A stretch of DNA of 64,000 nt from Cyclobacteriaceae bacterium (GTDB lineage Bacteria; Bacteroidota; Bacteroidia; Cytophagales; Cyclobacteriaceae). The notes below the pieces were generated by a model. The model was not told the origin of the DNA. It did not search any database and was given only the letters and a program-made list of their open reading frames with translations. The position numbers and the translations under genes were made by a program. The stretch lies in contig JAEUUC010000010.1 of the NCBI GenBank assembly GCA_016787665.1, positions 124,001-188,000 on the forward strand, in the 5' to 3' direction. Positions 35,031 to 42,127 of this stretch are shown piece after piece. Numbering within the stretch: position 1 is the first letter of the stretch; every line of letters starts with the position of its first letter.

Positions 35031-36884
35031 TCAGCGGTTGCCCAACTCGCGCAAGGCTTTGGCAAAAGCGACTTTGATGGCATGACCATCCCGGTGATGT
35101 TGGCTTTTAACGACCCAACGCCCCCCTACCAAGGTGCCGAGATTGCGGCTGGAGTCGGACGTATAAAGCAAGGTGGCCAGCCGGTTGCGGGCCGAAGTGG
35201 CCGCTACCAGGTGCGCAGTTGAGTTTACGACCAGGGCATCGAGGGGTTGACCGATATCAAAGTGATTTTCCTGATTTTTTCCCATCGCCAATCGCCCGCG
35301 GGTAACCGACTCATGGATCAGATACTGCGCGGCATCCCCGGGAAACGAGTTTCGCTTGTGGGTAATTAATCGCTGCCGGTAGTCAATCATTCGCAATTCC
35401 TCAAACGGGTTCAGCCCGATGTGGCTGTCCGTGCCGATGCTCCATCGGCCGCCCTTTTGCACGTATTCTTTCATTCGAAAAATACCATCGCCCAGGTTGC
35501 CTTCGGTAGATGGACAAAGCACTACGTTGGCTCCAGACTTGGCGAGACCATTCAACTCCGGGTCGTCAAGGTGAGTGGAATGAACAAGATGAAAGCGGCT
35601 ACTTAGATCGGCATGGTTTAGCAACCACTGCATCGGTCGCTGCCCGCAGTACGCGAGGCAATCCGTGACCTCCTTCAGTTGCTCAGAAACGTGAAGATGG
35701 ATGGGGAGCGTGGCCGGTGCCCACGCCAATGTTCTTTGCACATCCGAAAAATAAACCGCGCGCAAGGAATGCACACTTACCGCTGTTGATGCATTTTCAT
35801 GCTTTCGCACAATCGCTTCGGTGGCCTCAAACAAGCGAACGTACTCATCCAAAGTTTTGGAGATAAACCTACGTTGACGGGGTTGGGGATCGACTCCAAA
35901 ATTTCCTTTCTGGTAAAAAACAGGAATCAACGTAAGGCGAATGCCGGCCTGAGATGCTGCAGCCACCAAACGCTCACCCATCTCAGCAGGATGATGGTAC
36001 GGCCGGCCATCCGGAGCGTGATGCAGATAATGAAACTCGGCCACCTGCGTATAGCCGTGCCGAACCATCTCCGCGTAAAGCATGGCGGCAGTCGCCTGCA
36101 TCTGTTCCGGATTGATGGCCAACGCACATCGATACATGGCCTCGCGCCAGGTCCAGAAATCATCGTCTGTCCCAGCCGGGTGGCTTTCGGCTAGGCCCGC
36201 CATGGCATATTGAAAGGCGTGCGAATGAGCATTCTGAAATCCGGGGAGGGCAAAGCCCGCAACATATTCGATGGCAGTCGACTCGGCTGGCGGTGAATCA
36301 GAAAGAAAACGAATGGTGCCTTTCTCATCCACCCCGACATACGCTGGGGACACCCATCCCTCGCCCTGTAGCAGACCGGAAAACTGGAAGTATTTGAGAT
36401 TTGGACTGTTGGATTTCCCCTGCGTTTCCATCGAACCAGATTGTGCTGGCTCCCCATTACCCATTGATGCGTTCATTCTATTGTGGGCCTCCTCGGCAAT
36501 TTTCTGTAATACTTTATCCGTGTCGTTTAGAACTTCATGATTACCAAATCGGATAACTTGAACCTTATACTCCGCAAGATAATTAGTTCGTTGACGATCA
36601 TAATCTCGCTGTTGCTTTGTTTCATGAATGTGCCCATCTACCTCAACACCCAATCTGGCAGCCTCGCAATAGAAATCCAGAATGAAGCCTTCGAATGGGT
36701 GTTGGCGTCTAAACTTCAAGCCTCGAAGCTTTCGTCCGCGAAGTCTTTCCCACAACAGTGCTTCGGCAGGTGTCGGGGCCTTTCGCATTTCGCGAGCAAA
36801 AGCTTTGATGGCATCCGGAATTCGTTCCCAAGGCCATGCCCGGTTATTATTTTTCCGCTTCACTTTACTTCGGTTGCCGTGCAC
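35031..36884 (-). CDS. hutF: DUF559 nuclease domain fused in frame to formimidoylglutamate deiminase (HutF)
   Basis: A 617-residue frame from GTG 36884. Residues of about 20-130 are a DUF559 PD-(D/E)XK nuclease-like domain: TPAEALLWERLRG, FRRQHPFEGFILDFYC with D70, GVEVDGHIHE with E81 and D83. After a linker, from about 165, it is a formimidoylglutamate deiminase of the amidohydrolase superfamily: NAHSHAFQ, EFHYLHH, HLHVSEQ, HSTHLD and GTDSHIGLNPFEELR. HutF removes ammonia from formimidoyl-glutamate in histidine breakdown. Candidate internal starts are ATG 36476, 36464 and 36431, so the deiminase may also be made alone. DUF559 normally occurs as a free-standing protein. The next gene upstream codes for the following pathway step, N-formylglutamate deformylase. 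Confidence 0.8.
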   Translation of the reverse strand: MHGNRSKVKRKNNNRAWPWERIPDAIKAFAREMRKAPTPAEALLWERLRGRKLRGLKFRRQHPFEGFILDFYCEAARLGVEVDGHIHETKQQRDYDRQRTNYLAEYKVQVIRFGNHEVLNDTDKVLQKIAEEAHNRMNASMGNGEPAQSGSMETQGKSNSPNLKYFQFSGLLQGEGWVSPAYVGVDEKGTIRFLSDSPPAESTAIEYVAGFALPGFQNAHSHAFQYAMAGLAESHPAGTDDDFWTWREAMYRCALAINPEQMQATAAMLYAEMVRHGYTQVAEFHYLHHAPDGRPYHHPAEMGERLVAAASQAGIRLTLIPVFYQKGNFGVDPQPRQRRFISKTLDEYVRLFEATEAIVRKHENASTAVSVHSLRAVYFSDVQRTLAWAPATLPIHLHVSEQLKEVTDCLAYCGQRPMQWLLNHADLSSRFHLVHSTHLDDPELNGLAKSGANVVLCPSTEGNLGDGIFRMKEYVQKGGRWSIGTDSHIGLNPFEELRMIDYRQRLITHKRNSFPGDAAQYLIHESVTRGRLAMGKNQENHFDIGQPLDALVVNSTAHLVAATSARNRLATLLYTSDSSRNLGTLVGGRWVVKSQHHRDGHAIKVAFAKALRELGNR

Positions 36885-36886
36885 GC

Positions 36887-36946
36887 TCCCTCACCTGACC
36901 CCCTCTCCCTGTGGGGAGAGGGGTGCCCGTAGGGCGCGGTGAGGGA
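36887..36946. repeat. Long nested palindrome between hutG and the DUF559-hutF gene
   Basis: The outer arms TCCCTCACC and GGTGAGGGA (36887-36895 and 36938-36946) enclose an inner stem CCCCTCTCCC / GGGGAGAGGGG (about 36899-36923) with a TGT loop. It starts two bases from the GTG of the DUF559 gene and ends at the hutG stop. It resembles the CCCTCTCCC-type repeats that often surround DUF559 genes. Confidence 0.75.
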
Positions 36947-37747
36947 TCACTTCAATACCTCAATCAACCGCTCAAAGGTTCGCTTGAGCAGTTCTCTCAT
37001 TTTTTCCGCGCGAAGGGGCTCATAGACCTTCTCCGCGTCATCCATGTAATTCACTTTAGTCATTTCCATTTGCAACGCGTGCTGGTTAGCGGTTGGGCTT
37101 CCATACGCTCGCGTGATGTAACCGCCCTTAAACGGGTGGTTGTGGCTCACCTGGTACGGGCTGTGGTCAAGCGTATGCAGGGCTGCTTCGATCAGTCCCG
37201 GGCTGGCCGAGGTACCATCGGCATCACCTAAAATCAAATCGGGAAATTTCTCCGGCCGTATAGTGGGCACATGCTGGCGAATGGAGTGGCAATCCCACAA
37301 CAGCACGCGGCCAAACTGTTCTTTTGTGGCTGCCAGAAGCTGTTGCAGTTGTTGGTGGTACGGGGTGTAGTAACGTTCCACTCTGCGTTGAATTTCAGTT
37401 GCATCCACTTCCTGGCGCTGATCACGATAAAGTGCGCGGCCCAAAAAATCCGTAGTGGGACAAAGTGCGGTGATAATTCGTCCATCCGTGTACAATGGCT
37501 TGCTTTGCGGATCGCGGTTGAGATCAATTACCCAGCGGGAGTAGTGCGCATAAACCATCGTGATGCCCATGGTGGGTACAAAATCGTAGAGCTGATGCAC
37601 AAACCAATCCGTGTCATCGGGCGCTGCCATCAACCCGGGATCATACTGTGAAATCAACTCCTCGGGAAAAGCGGTGCCGCAGTGAGGTACGCTTACCACT
37701 ATGGGCACCCGTGCGCCAGACGGCTGCCGGATGTGAAATGGTGCCAT
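36947..37747 (-). CDS. hutG: N-formylglutamate deformylase/amidohydrolase
   Basis: A 266-residue protein from ATG 37747. It belongs to the N-formylglutamate amidohydrolase family: PIVVSVPHCGTAFPEEL, AAPDDTDWFVHQLYDF, YSRWVIDLNRDP, LLWDCHSI and FKGGYITRAYGSP. It hydrolyses N-formyl-L-glutamate to glutamate and formate, the final step of the histidine-utilisation route that goes through HutF. It is cytoplasmic. The hutF gene follows on the same strand after the palindrome, so the two steps are probably co-expressed. The upstream coiled-coil gene ends 3 bases before its ATG. Confidence 0.93.
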   Translation of the reverse strand: MAPFHIRQPSGARVPIVVSVPHCGTAFPEELISQYDPGLMAAPDDTDWFVHQLYDFVPTMGITMVYAHYSRWVIDLNRDPQSKPLYTDGRIITALCPTTDFLGRALYRDQRQEVDATEIQRRVERYYTPYHQQLQQLLAATKEQFGRVLLWDCHSIRQHVPTIRPEKFPDLILGDADGTSASPGLIEAALHTLDHSPYQVSHNHPFKGGYITRAYGSPTANQHALQMEMTKVNYMDDAEKVYEPLRAEKMRELLKRTFERLIEVLK

Positions 37748-37750
37748 GGA

Positions 37751-38026
37751 TTATTTCCCTTTACACGCAGCGAGTGCGCGATCCAAATCAATTCGATGCA
37801 TTTCGGCAAGTTGCCGTTGTCTTTCGGCTTCGGCTTGAAGTGCCGCGGCTTCTCTCTTACATAAATCGGCTTCCATTGAGGCCTCAATTGCGTGTTTCGC
37901 GTTCGCTACCGCGGCCTCCTCTTGTCGCTTGGCCTCCGCTTGTTGGACAAAAGCGTAAACAATAGCCGTGAGCAGGAGGAAGAACAAAACAGCGTTGGCT
38001 ATCAAACTAATCTTTTCTGATTTCAT
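37751..38026 (-). CDS. Membrane-anchored coiled-coil protein, tandem copy 2
   Basis: A 91-residue protein from ATG 38026. One helix (SLIANAVLFFLLLTAIVYAFVQQ) at about residues 6-28 is followed by an alanine- and glutamate-rich coiled coil (EAKRQEEAAVANAKHAIEAS) that ends RQRQLAEMHRIDLDRALAACK. The C-terminal segment is nearly the same as in the next upstream gene. DNA over GATGCATTTCGGCAAGTTGC is identical between the two, so they are recent duplicates. No known function. Confidence 0.75.
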   Translation of the reverse strand: MKSEKISLIANAVLFFLLLTAIVYAFVQQAEAKRQEEAAVANAKHAIEASMEADLCKREAAALQAEAERQRQLAEMHRIDLDRALAACKGK

Positions 38027-38055
38027 GACTTTCAATTTAAGGTCAGGGGCTATCT

Positions 38056-38283
38056 CTATTTGCAATCCTGCAGTGCACGTTCCAACGCCACGCGATGCAT
38101 TTCGGCAAGTTGCCGTTGACTCTCGGCTTCGCGTTGTGCCGCAATACTCATATCTCGTTGCATCTGCGCCTCGCGTAACATTACTTCAGCTTGTATCTGT
38201 TTGGTTAATCCGTAACCCAATGACACCAAAAGCAACAACCCTAATAAAATCAACACCAAAACAGGAACACGAATTGTTTTCAT
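38056..38283 (-). CDS. Membrane-anchored coiled-coil protein, tandem copy 1
   Basis: A 75-residue protein from ATG 38283 that overlaps the stop of the GH3 gene (ATGA). It has one N-terminal helix (VPVLVLILLGLLLLVSLGYGL) and a coiled coil with SQRQLAEMHRVALERALQDCK, matching the downstream copy. The coiled-coil half would lie outside or inside depending on the orientation of the anchor, which cannot be read here. The tight coupling to GH3 suggests a helper role in the envelope. Confidence 0.75.
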   Translation of the reverse strand: MKTIRVPVLVLILLGLLLLVSLGYGLTKQIQAEVMLREAQMQRDMSIAAQREAESQRQLAEMHRVALERALQDCK

Positions 38284-39503
38284 GATTTCTTATCCTTTTT
38301 TCTTTTCTTCTTGGATGCAGGTTCTGGCTTCTTAGCCGCTTCCAGTTGCTGTCGCAAGGCAATGTTATCGTTCATGGCCTTGATCCACAATTGACGATAC
38401 TGCTCTCCCGCCAAATCATTCATGGATGCCTTCAATTTTCGTATGCGCTGATACGACTCATCTATTCTTGCCCGCGGGATCTCACCTTTCAGTACAGCCT
38501 GGCGAATGACCTCAAAAATCCAGCTGGGCTTTTGTTTCAAACTGCCCGGCACGTTGTTGGCAAAGCACAACACATCCACCCCCGCCAGTATGGCCAGTTT
38601 AATGCTCTCTTCAAAACCATATTGCTTTGAGATGGCCTCCATCTGCATGTCATCGGAAAAAACAACTCCGTTGTAATTCAGGCGCTGGCGCAACATGCCG
38701 TTCAGTATCTCGCGCGAAAGCGTGCCCGGCAAACCGGCCGTGTCCAGTTTCTTATTCACGATATGGCAACTCATGATGGCATCGACATGACCCGATTGCA
38801 ATAAAGCCTGGTAAGGCTTCAACTCGCGTTCCGTCCAGGTGCGGGTAACATCGGCAACACCAAAATGCGAATCGGTGGTTGAGCTGCCATGACCCGGAAA
38901 GTGTTTCAGTACGGTGACAACCCGGAATTTTCGGTGTTGCTCAATGAACTCGCGCGCCCAAAAGGTTACACTGTCTTCGTTGGCTGAATAGGCCCGCCCT
39001 GATTTTACGATGACCGGGTTAGTGGGCTCTACCGCTACGTCCACGCAAGGCGCAAAGTTGACATTGAAACCAAGGCCGGCCAGCGTTGCCGCAGTGGCCT
39101 CTGCATAAAAGCGTGCAGAGTCCAACGATTTTCCCTTTCCGGTGGCCTCGGCTGTGATCGACCGGGTGAAGCCGTACTTCTCCTTTAGTCGATTAACGCG
39201 CCCCCCCTCCTGATCAATGGCAACAAACAAGCGCGTGGGTGCGGCTTTCTGGTAGGCCCAAATGATCTTCTTCAGATCGGCAAAGGCACTGGTTTTCTTG
39301 GGGACATTCTTTTCGAATAAGATGATGCCACCCACCCGGCCGGATTTTACGGCTTCATACACGAGTGTATCCACATCTGCCCGTGGTATGCCCATCAACA
39401 ACATCTGCCCGATCTTAAAATCAAGACTATCGCGTAACTGAGCTTGCGTGCTTGTGGCTAGCCCTATCAGGGTCAATGCTAAAAACAACTTCTTCATCAA
39501 CAT
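38280..39503 (-). CDS. GH3 beta-N-acetylhexosaminidase (NagZ-like), exported
   Basis: About 407 residues from ATG 39503, with 39497 as an alternative start; signal peptide ends near STQAQ. The fold is a GH3 TIM barrel: GGIILFEKNV, VAIDQEGGRVNRL, AGLGFNVNFAPCVDV, KHFPGHGSS with the KHFPGHG His-Asp dyad region, and FSDDMQMEAI with the nucleophile aspartate. NagZ-type enzymes remove beta-linked N-acetylglucosamine from muropeptides or glycans. It lies in a close row with PBP4 and a small coiled-coil protein, which fits peptidoglycan turnover. The lysine-rich C-terminal tail (SKKKRKKDKKS) is unusual. Confidence 0.9.
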   Translation of the reverse strand: MLMKKLFLALTLIGLATSTQAQLRDSLDFKIGQMLLMGIPRADVDTLVYEAVKSGRVGGIILFEKNVPKKTSAFADLKKIIWAYQKAAPTRLFVAIDQEGGRVNRLKEKYGFTRSITAEATGKGKSLDSARFYAEATAATLAGLGFNVNFAPCVDVAVEPTNPVIVKSGRAYSANEDSVTFWAREFIEQHRKFRVVTVLKHFPGHGSSTTDSHFGVADVTRTWTERELKPYQALLQSGHVDAIMSCHIVNKKLDTAGLPGTLSREILNGMLRQRLNYNGVVFSDDMQMEAISKQYGFEESIKLAILAGVDVLCFANNVPGSLKQKPSWIFEVIRQAVLKGEIPRARIDESYQRIRKLKASMNDLAGEQYRQLWIKAMNDNIALRQQLEAAKKPEPASKKKRKKDKKS

Positions 39504-39504
39504 G

Positions 39505-40785
39505 TCAATAATGATCGCGGATGTACGTGAGCAGCGATTGCATCCAGGTGCGCACCTCGTTGCTGCTTTGCGTAAAATTAGCATTCATGAGGGCAAACAC
39601 GAGTGTTTTGTTTTTCCGCGTTATGAGGTAGCCGCTCAACGCATGGTTGTTGGCCAGGCTGCCGGTCTTACCGAAAACAAAAGGGGGGTTTGCCACATAC
39701 CAGTTTCGGAGCGTGCCCGGTTGCCCACCGGTGGCCAGCAGCGGGAAGAGGCGCTCGCGTGGGTAGGTTTGCAACAACTTTTCCCACAACCGCCCCAGGC
39801 TACGAGGCGTATTCAGGTTGTAGCGCGAGAGTCCCGAACCGTCAACCCACACCGGCTTGTCGGGCAGGTCGCTCAAATGGTTCTTCAGCAGGTAGTCAAT
39901 GGCGATTTGCGTCTGCAAGGTGTCAGCTATTTTTCCGGCACAGGCCAGCAACAACTGTTCTGCCAAAAAATTATCGCTCTGCTGCATCATGACTTTATAT
40001 ACGCTATCGGCCGGAGTGGTCCACAGCGTTTGAAAACTGGCCGGTAACGGTTCGTCAATAACGGGTATGGACTTTTTCACCGTATCGGTCAGTAAACGGG
40101 CAATCACACTGTCATCTGCGCGAAAAGGAATGATCCAATCGCGAACGCTTCGCGTGCCGCGCTTCACCACCACGTCATTGGCTTCACCACTCAGGCGCTC
40201 AACCCGGGTGCGTCCGTTGCCCGCCTCTTCGCGCACATATTGATGAAAGTGATCAGGTGCCACACGTACAGCCTGCTCGTTCACTTGAATTTCCATCACA
40301 TTGCCAAACACCGGCAGAGCCGAGCGCTCAGGCGAGTATGACGCGTTGAAATCGTCCCAGGCCCAGCCGGGCCCAAATCGATCTTCGCGAAAGTTGGAGG
40401 ACGAGAAGTAGATGGGCTTGGTTGTGGTGCTGAGAAAAGAATAAACCGGATTACTTACGTTAACCTGGTTATAGAACAAGGTGGGGTCACCGGTACCCCA
40501 AATGATGAGCGAGTCACCACGATCGGTAAACCGAAGAGCTGGAATTGAATCGCCCAACAAGGTAAGGCTGGCAAATAGCGTGAGGATTTTTGTGTTGGAG
40601 GCTGGCGTGAAGTACCGCGAGGCCTGATGATCAGCCAGCACCTTTCGCGTGGCAGGGTCATACAAATAGAAGCCGATGTGATCCTGAAACCGGTCTTCAG
40701 CGGATCGAATTTCTTTGGCTACGTACCGCTGGGGGCTGCAGGCGGCCAGCAACGACAGTAGAAGCACGAATACAACCAGCTTCAT
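39505..40785 (-). CDS. dacB: PBP4-type D-alanyl-D-alanine carboxypeptidase/endopeptidase, lipoprotein
   Basis: A 426-residue protein from ATG 40785; a GTG at 40794 is upstream in frame. The lipobox LAAC gives an acylated N-terminus. Penicillin-binding motifs are all present: SNTK (SxxK) in YFTPASNTKIL, SDN in QQSDNFLAE, and KTG in FGKTGSLANN. The spacing fits the class C PBP4 family, which trims peptide cross-links in peptidoglycan. The ATG overlaps the stop of the DinB gene, and the downstream GH3 gene starts next to its own stop. Confidence 0.92.
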   Translation of the reverse strand: MKLVVFVLLLSLLAACSPQRYVAKEIRSAEDRFQDHIGFYLYDPATRKVLADHQASRYFTPASNTKILTLFASLTLLGDSIPALRFTDRGDSLIIWGTGDPTLFYNQVNVSNPVYSFLSTTTKPIYFSSSNFREDRFGPGWAWDDFNASYSPERSALPVFGNVMEIQVNEQAVRVAPDHFHQYVREEAGNGRTRVERLSGEANDVVVKRGTRSVRDWIIPFRADDSVIARLLTDTVKKSIPVIDEPLPASFQTLWTTPADSVYKVMMQQSDNFLAEQLLLACAGKIADTLQTQIAIDYLLKNHLSDLPDKPVWVDGSGLSRYNLNTPRSLGRLWEKLLQTYPRERLFPLLATGGQPGTLRNWYVANPPFVFGKTGSLANNHALSGYLITRKNKTLVFALMNANFTQSSNEVRTWMQSLLTYIRDHY

Positions 40786-41306
40786 CCCATCCACGGCTTG
40801 CCCTGATAGCGTTCTGTAAGAACCCTACGATGATGAATCTCGTGCCCGGCAATAATAAATCCCAGGGCCAGCACCGATACTTCATTCTGGTTGGCTGTGC
40901 CCTTGCGCGTGAGCATTTCCTCGGTAAATCCCTCAAATAAATCCACTGTGGAAGAGCGCAGGTGAACCATTTCGGCTGCAATTTTTTTCAGCGGGCGTCC
41001 GCCCGCATTGGCCTCCGGGGCATAACTATTTTCGTCAAATGCAGACAACGGTGTTTTATCATTTCGCGCAAAACGCAGGGCACGGTAAGCAAAGATTCGT
41101 TCGGCATCCAGCGTGTGGCAAAGCACCTCGCGCACCGTCCACTTGTCGTCCGCATAGCGAAAGTCAGCTTTATCCTCCGGCCAGGCATGAACCCACTCCA
41201 CCATGCGGTTGCCGGAGATGCGCAACGCCTGAATCACGTTGCTTTCCTCCACCAGTTTGACGTAATTTTTATAGAAAGGAGGAATGAAGTTCAGGTTGAT
41301 CAACAT
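40782..41306 (-). CDS. DinB-superfamily protein
   Basis: A 174-residue protein from ATG 41306. It has the four-helix DinB pattern with metal-ligand histidines at VLCHTLDAERI and at AGHEIHHRRVL near the C-terminus. DinB-like proteins in Bacteroidota are often thiol-dependent metal-binding enzymes of unknown substrate. It is cytosolic, translationally coupled to PBP4 downstream (ATGA), and follows a lipoprotein gene 5 bases upstream. Confidence 0.85.
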   Translation of the reverse strand: MLINLNFIPPFYKNYVKLVEESNVIQALRISGNRMVEWVHAWPEDKADFRYADDKWTVREVLCHTLDAERIFAYRALRFARNDKTPLSAFDENSYAPEANAGGRPLKKIAAEMVHLRSSTVDLFEGFTEEMLTRKGTANQNEVSVLALGFIIAGHEIHHRRVLTERYQGKPWMG

Positions 41307-41311
41307 AACAA

Positions 41312-42073
41312 TCAGAATTCAGTAAAAAGAGCATCCGGTAGTGACTCATCCACTTTCACACGCTTGGGACCTCCGTTATCCGATCGGTCAGCCGACAGCA
41401 GAATGTTGCCGTACGTTTGATAGTTGTCCCATGGGCGAATAAAGTTTGCCGTGTCGTTAGCCGACTCTTCAAAGAAGGCCCAATGCCGGATAAGTTTGTC
41501 GTGGATATCTACATACAATTTGTATTTGTTTTGAGGGGTTCGGCCTACGTTCTGGAAGGTGAGTTGCAAAACGTTGTAATAGGGCAAGCCGCGAAGCGTA
41601 TCCTGTCCCAGGTATTTTAGGGTGACCCCGGTGTCCTTCAGCTTAAACGGCATCACCAACCAGTAGGAGTCGTTAATCCAGATATTCTTCGCGCGCTCGA
41701 GCATCTGCCTGCGCAACGAATCGGGCTCGGTAAGCTCCTGTCCTTTGATTTGTACACGGCCCTCACCCGTAGTGATGTTCACCAGGTAAATCGTGCTGTC
41801 ATTCTTGCTTTCAATGCGCACGCGGCCCGTGTGTTTGTCCCACACCAGGTCTCGCCTGTCAAAAAAATTCCACGAAATGAAGCGCGTTTTATCCCACGCT
41901 TCGCGCCCGCCCATGGCGTGCATGATGCTGTCCGCCAAATCAATGGCGGCCGCATCCGAATTAGCGAAATCAAAACCTTCAGCAGCCGGGTTCAATTCCC
42001 CCAGCGTTTTTTCTTTGGGGCCGCAACTAGCGAGCCACACAACCAGACAGGCGAATAGGAGCAGGTAACGCAT
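41312..42073 (-). CDS. Envelope lipoprotein of unknown function
   Basis: A 253-residue protein from ATG 42073; 42079 adds two residues. The lipobox is LASC near residue 17. The mature part is mostly beta (GRVRIESKNDSTIYLVNITTG, LTFQNVGRTPQNKYKLYVDIHDK) and has the GGREAW motif with a TRFISW strand, as in a Bacteroidota-specific family of lipoproteins sometimes named DUF6503. I give that name as a possibility only. It likely sits in the outer membrane facing the periplasm. First gene of a close row with DinB, PBP4 and GH3. Confidence 0.7.
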   Translation of the reverse strand: MRYLLLFACLVVWLASCGPKEKTLGELNPAAEGFDFANSDAAAIDLADSIMHAMGGREAWDKTRFISWNFFDRRDLVWDKHTGRVRIESKNDSTIYLVNITTGEGRVQIKGQELTEPDSLRRQMLERAKNIWINDSYWLVMPFKLKDTGVTLKYLGQDTLRGLPYYNVLQLTFQNVGRTPQNKYKLYVDIHDKLIRHWAFFEESANDTANFIRPWDNYQTYGNILLSADRSDNGGPKRVKVDESLPDALFTEF

Positions 42074-42127
42074 TGGCATACGGGTGATGTTTTGGGGTAT
42101 GGTGCAAGGTAGGAAAAATACCTCTTT

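Noticed and set aside
36682..36942. + strand frames over the DUF559 part and the palindrome
   Set aside because: They are mirror frames of the DUF559 domain and its palindromic flank.
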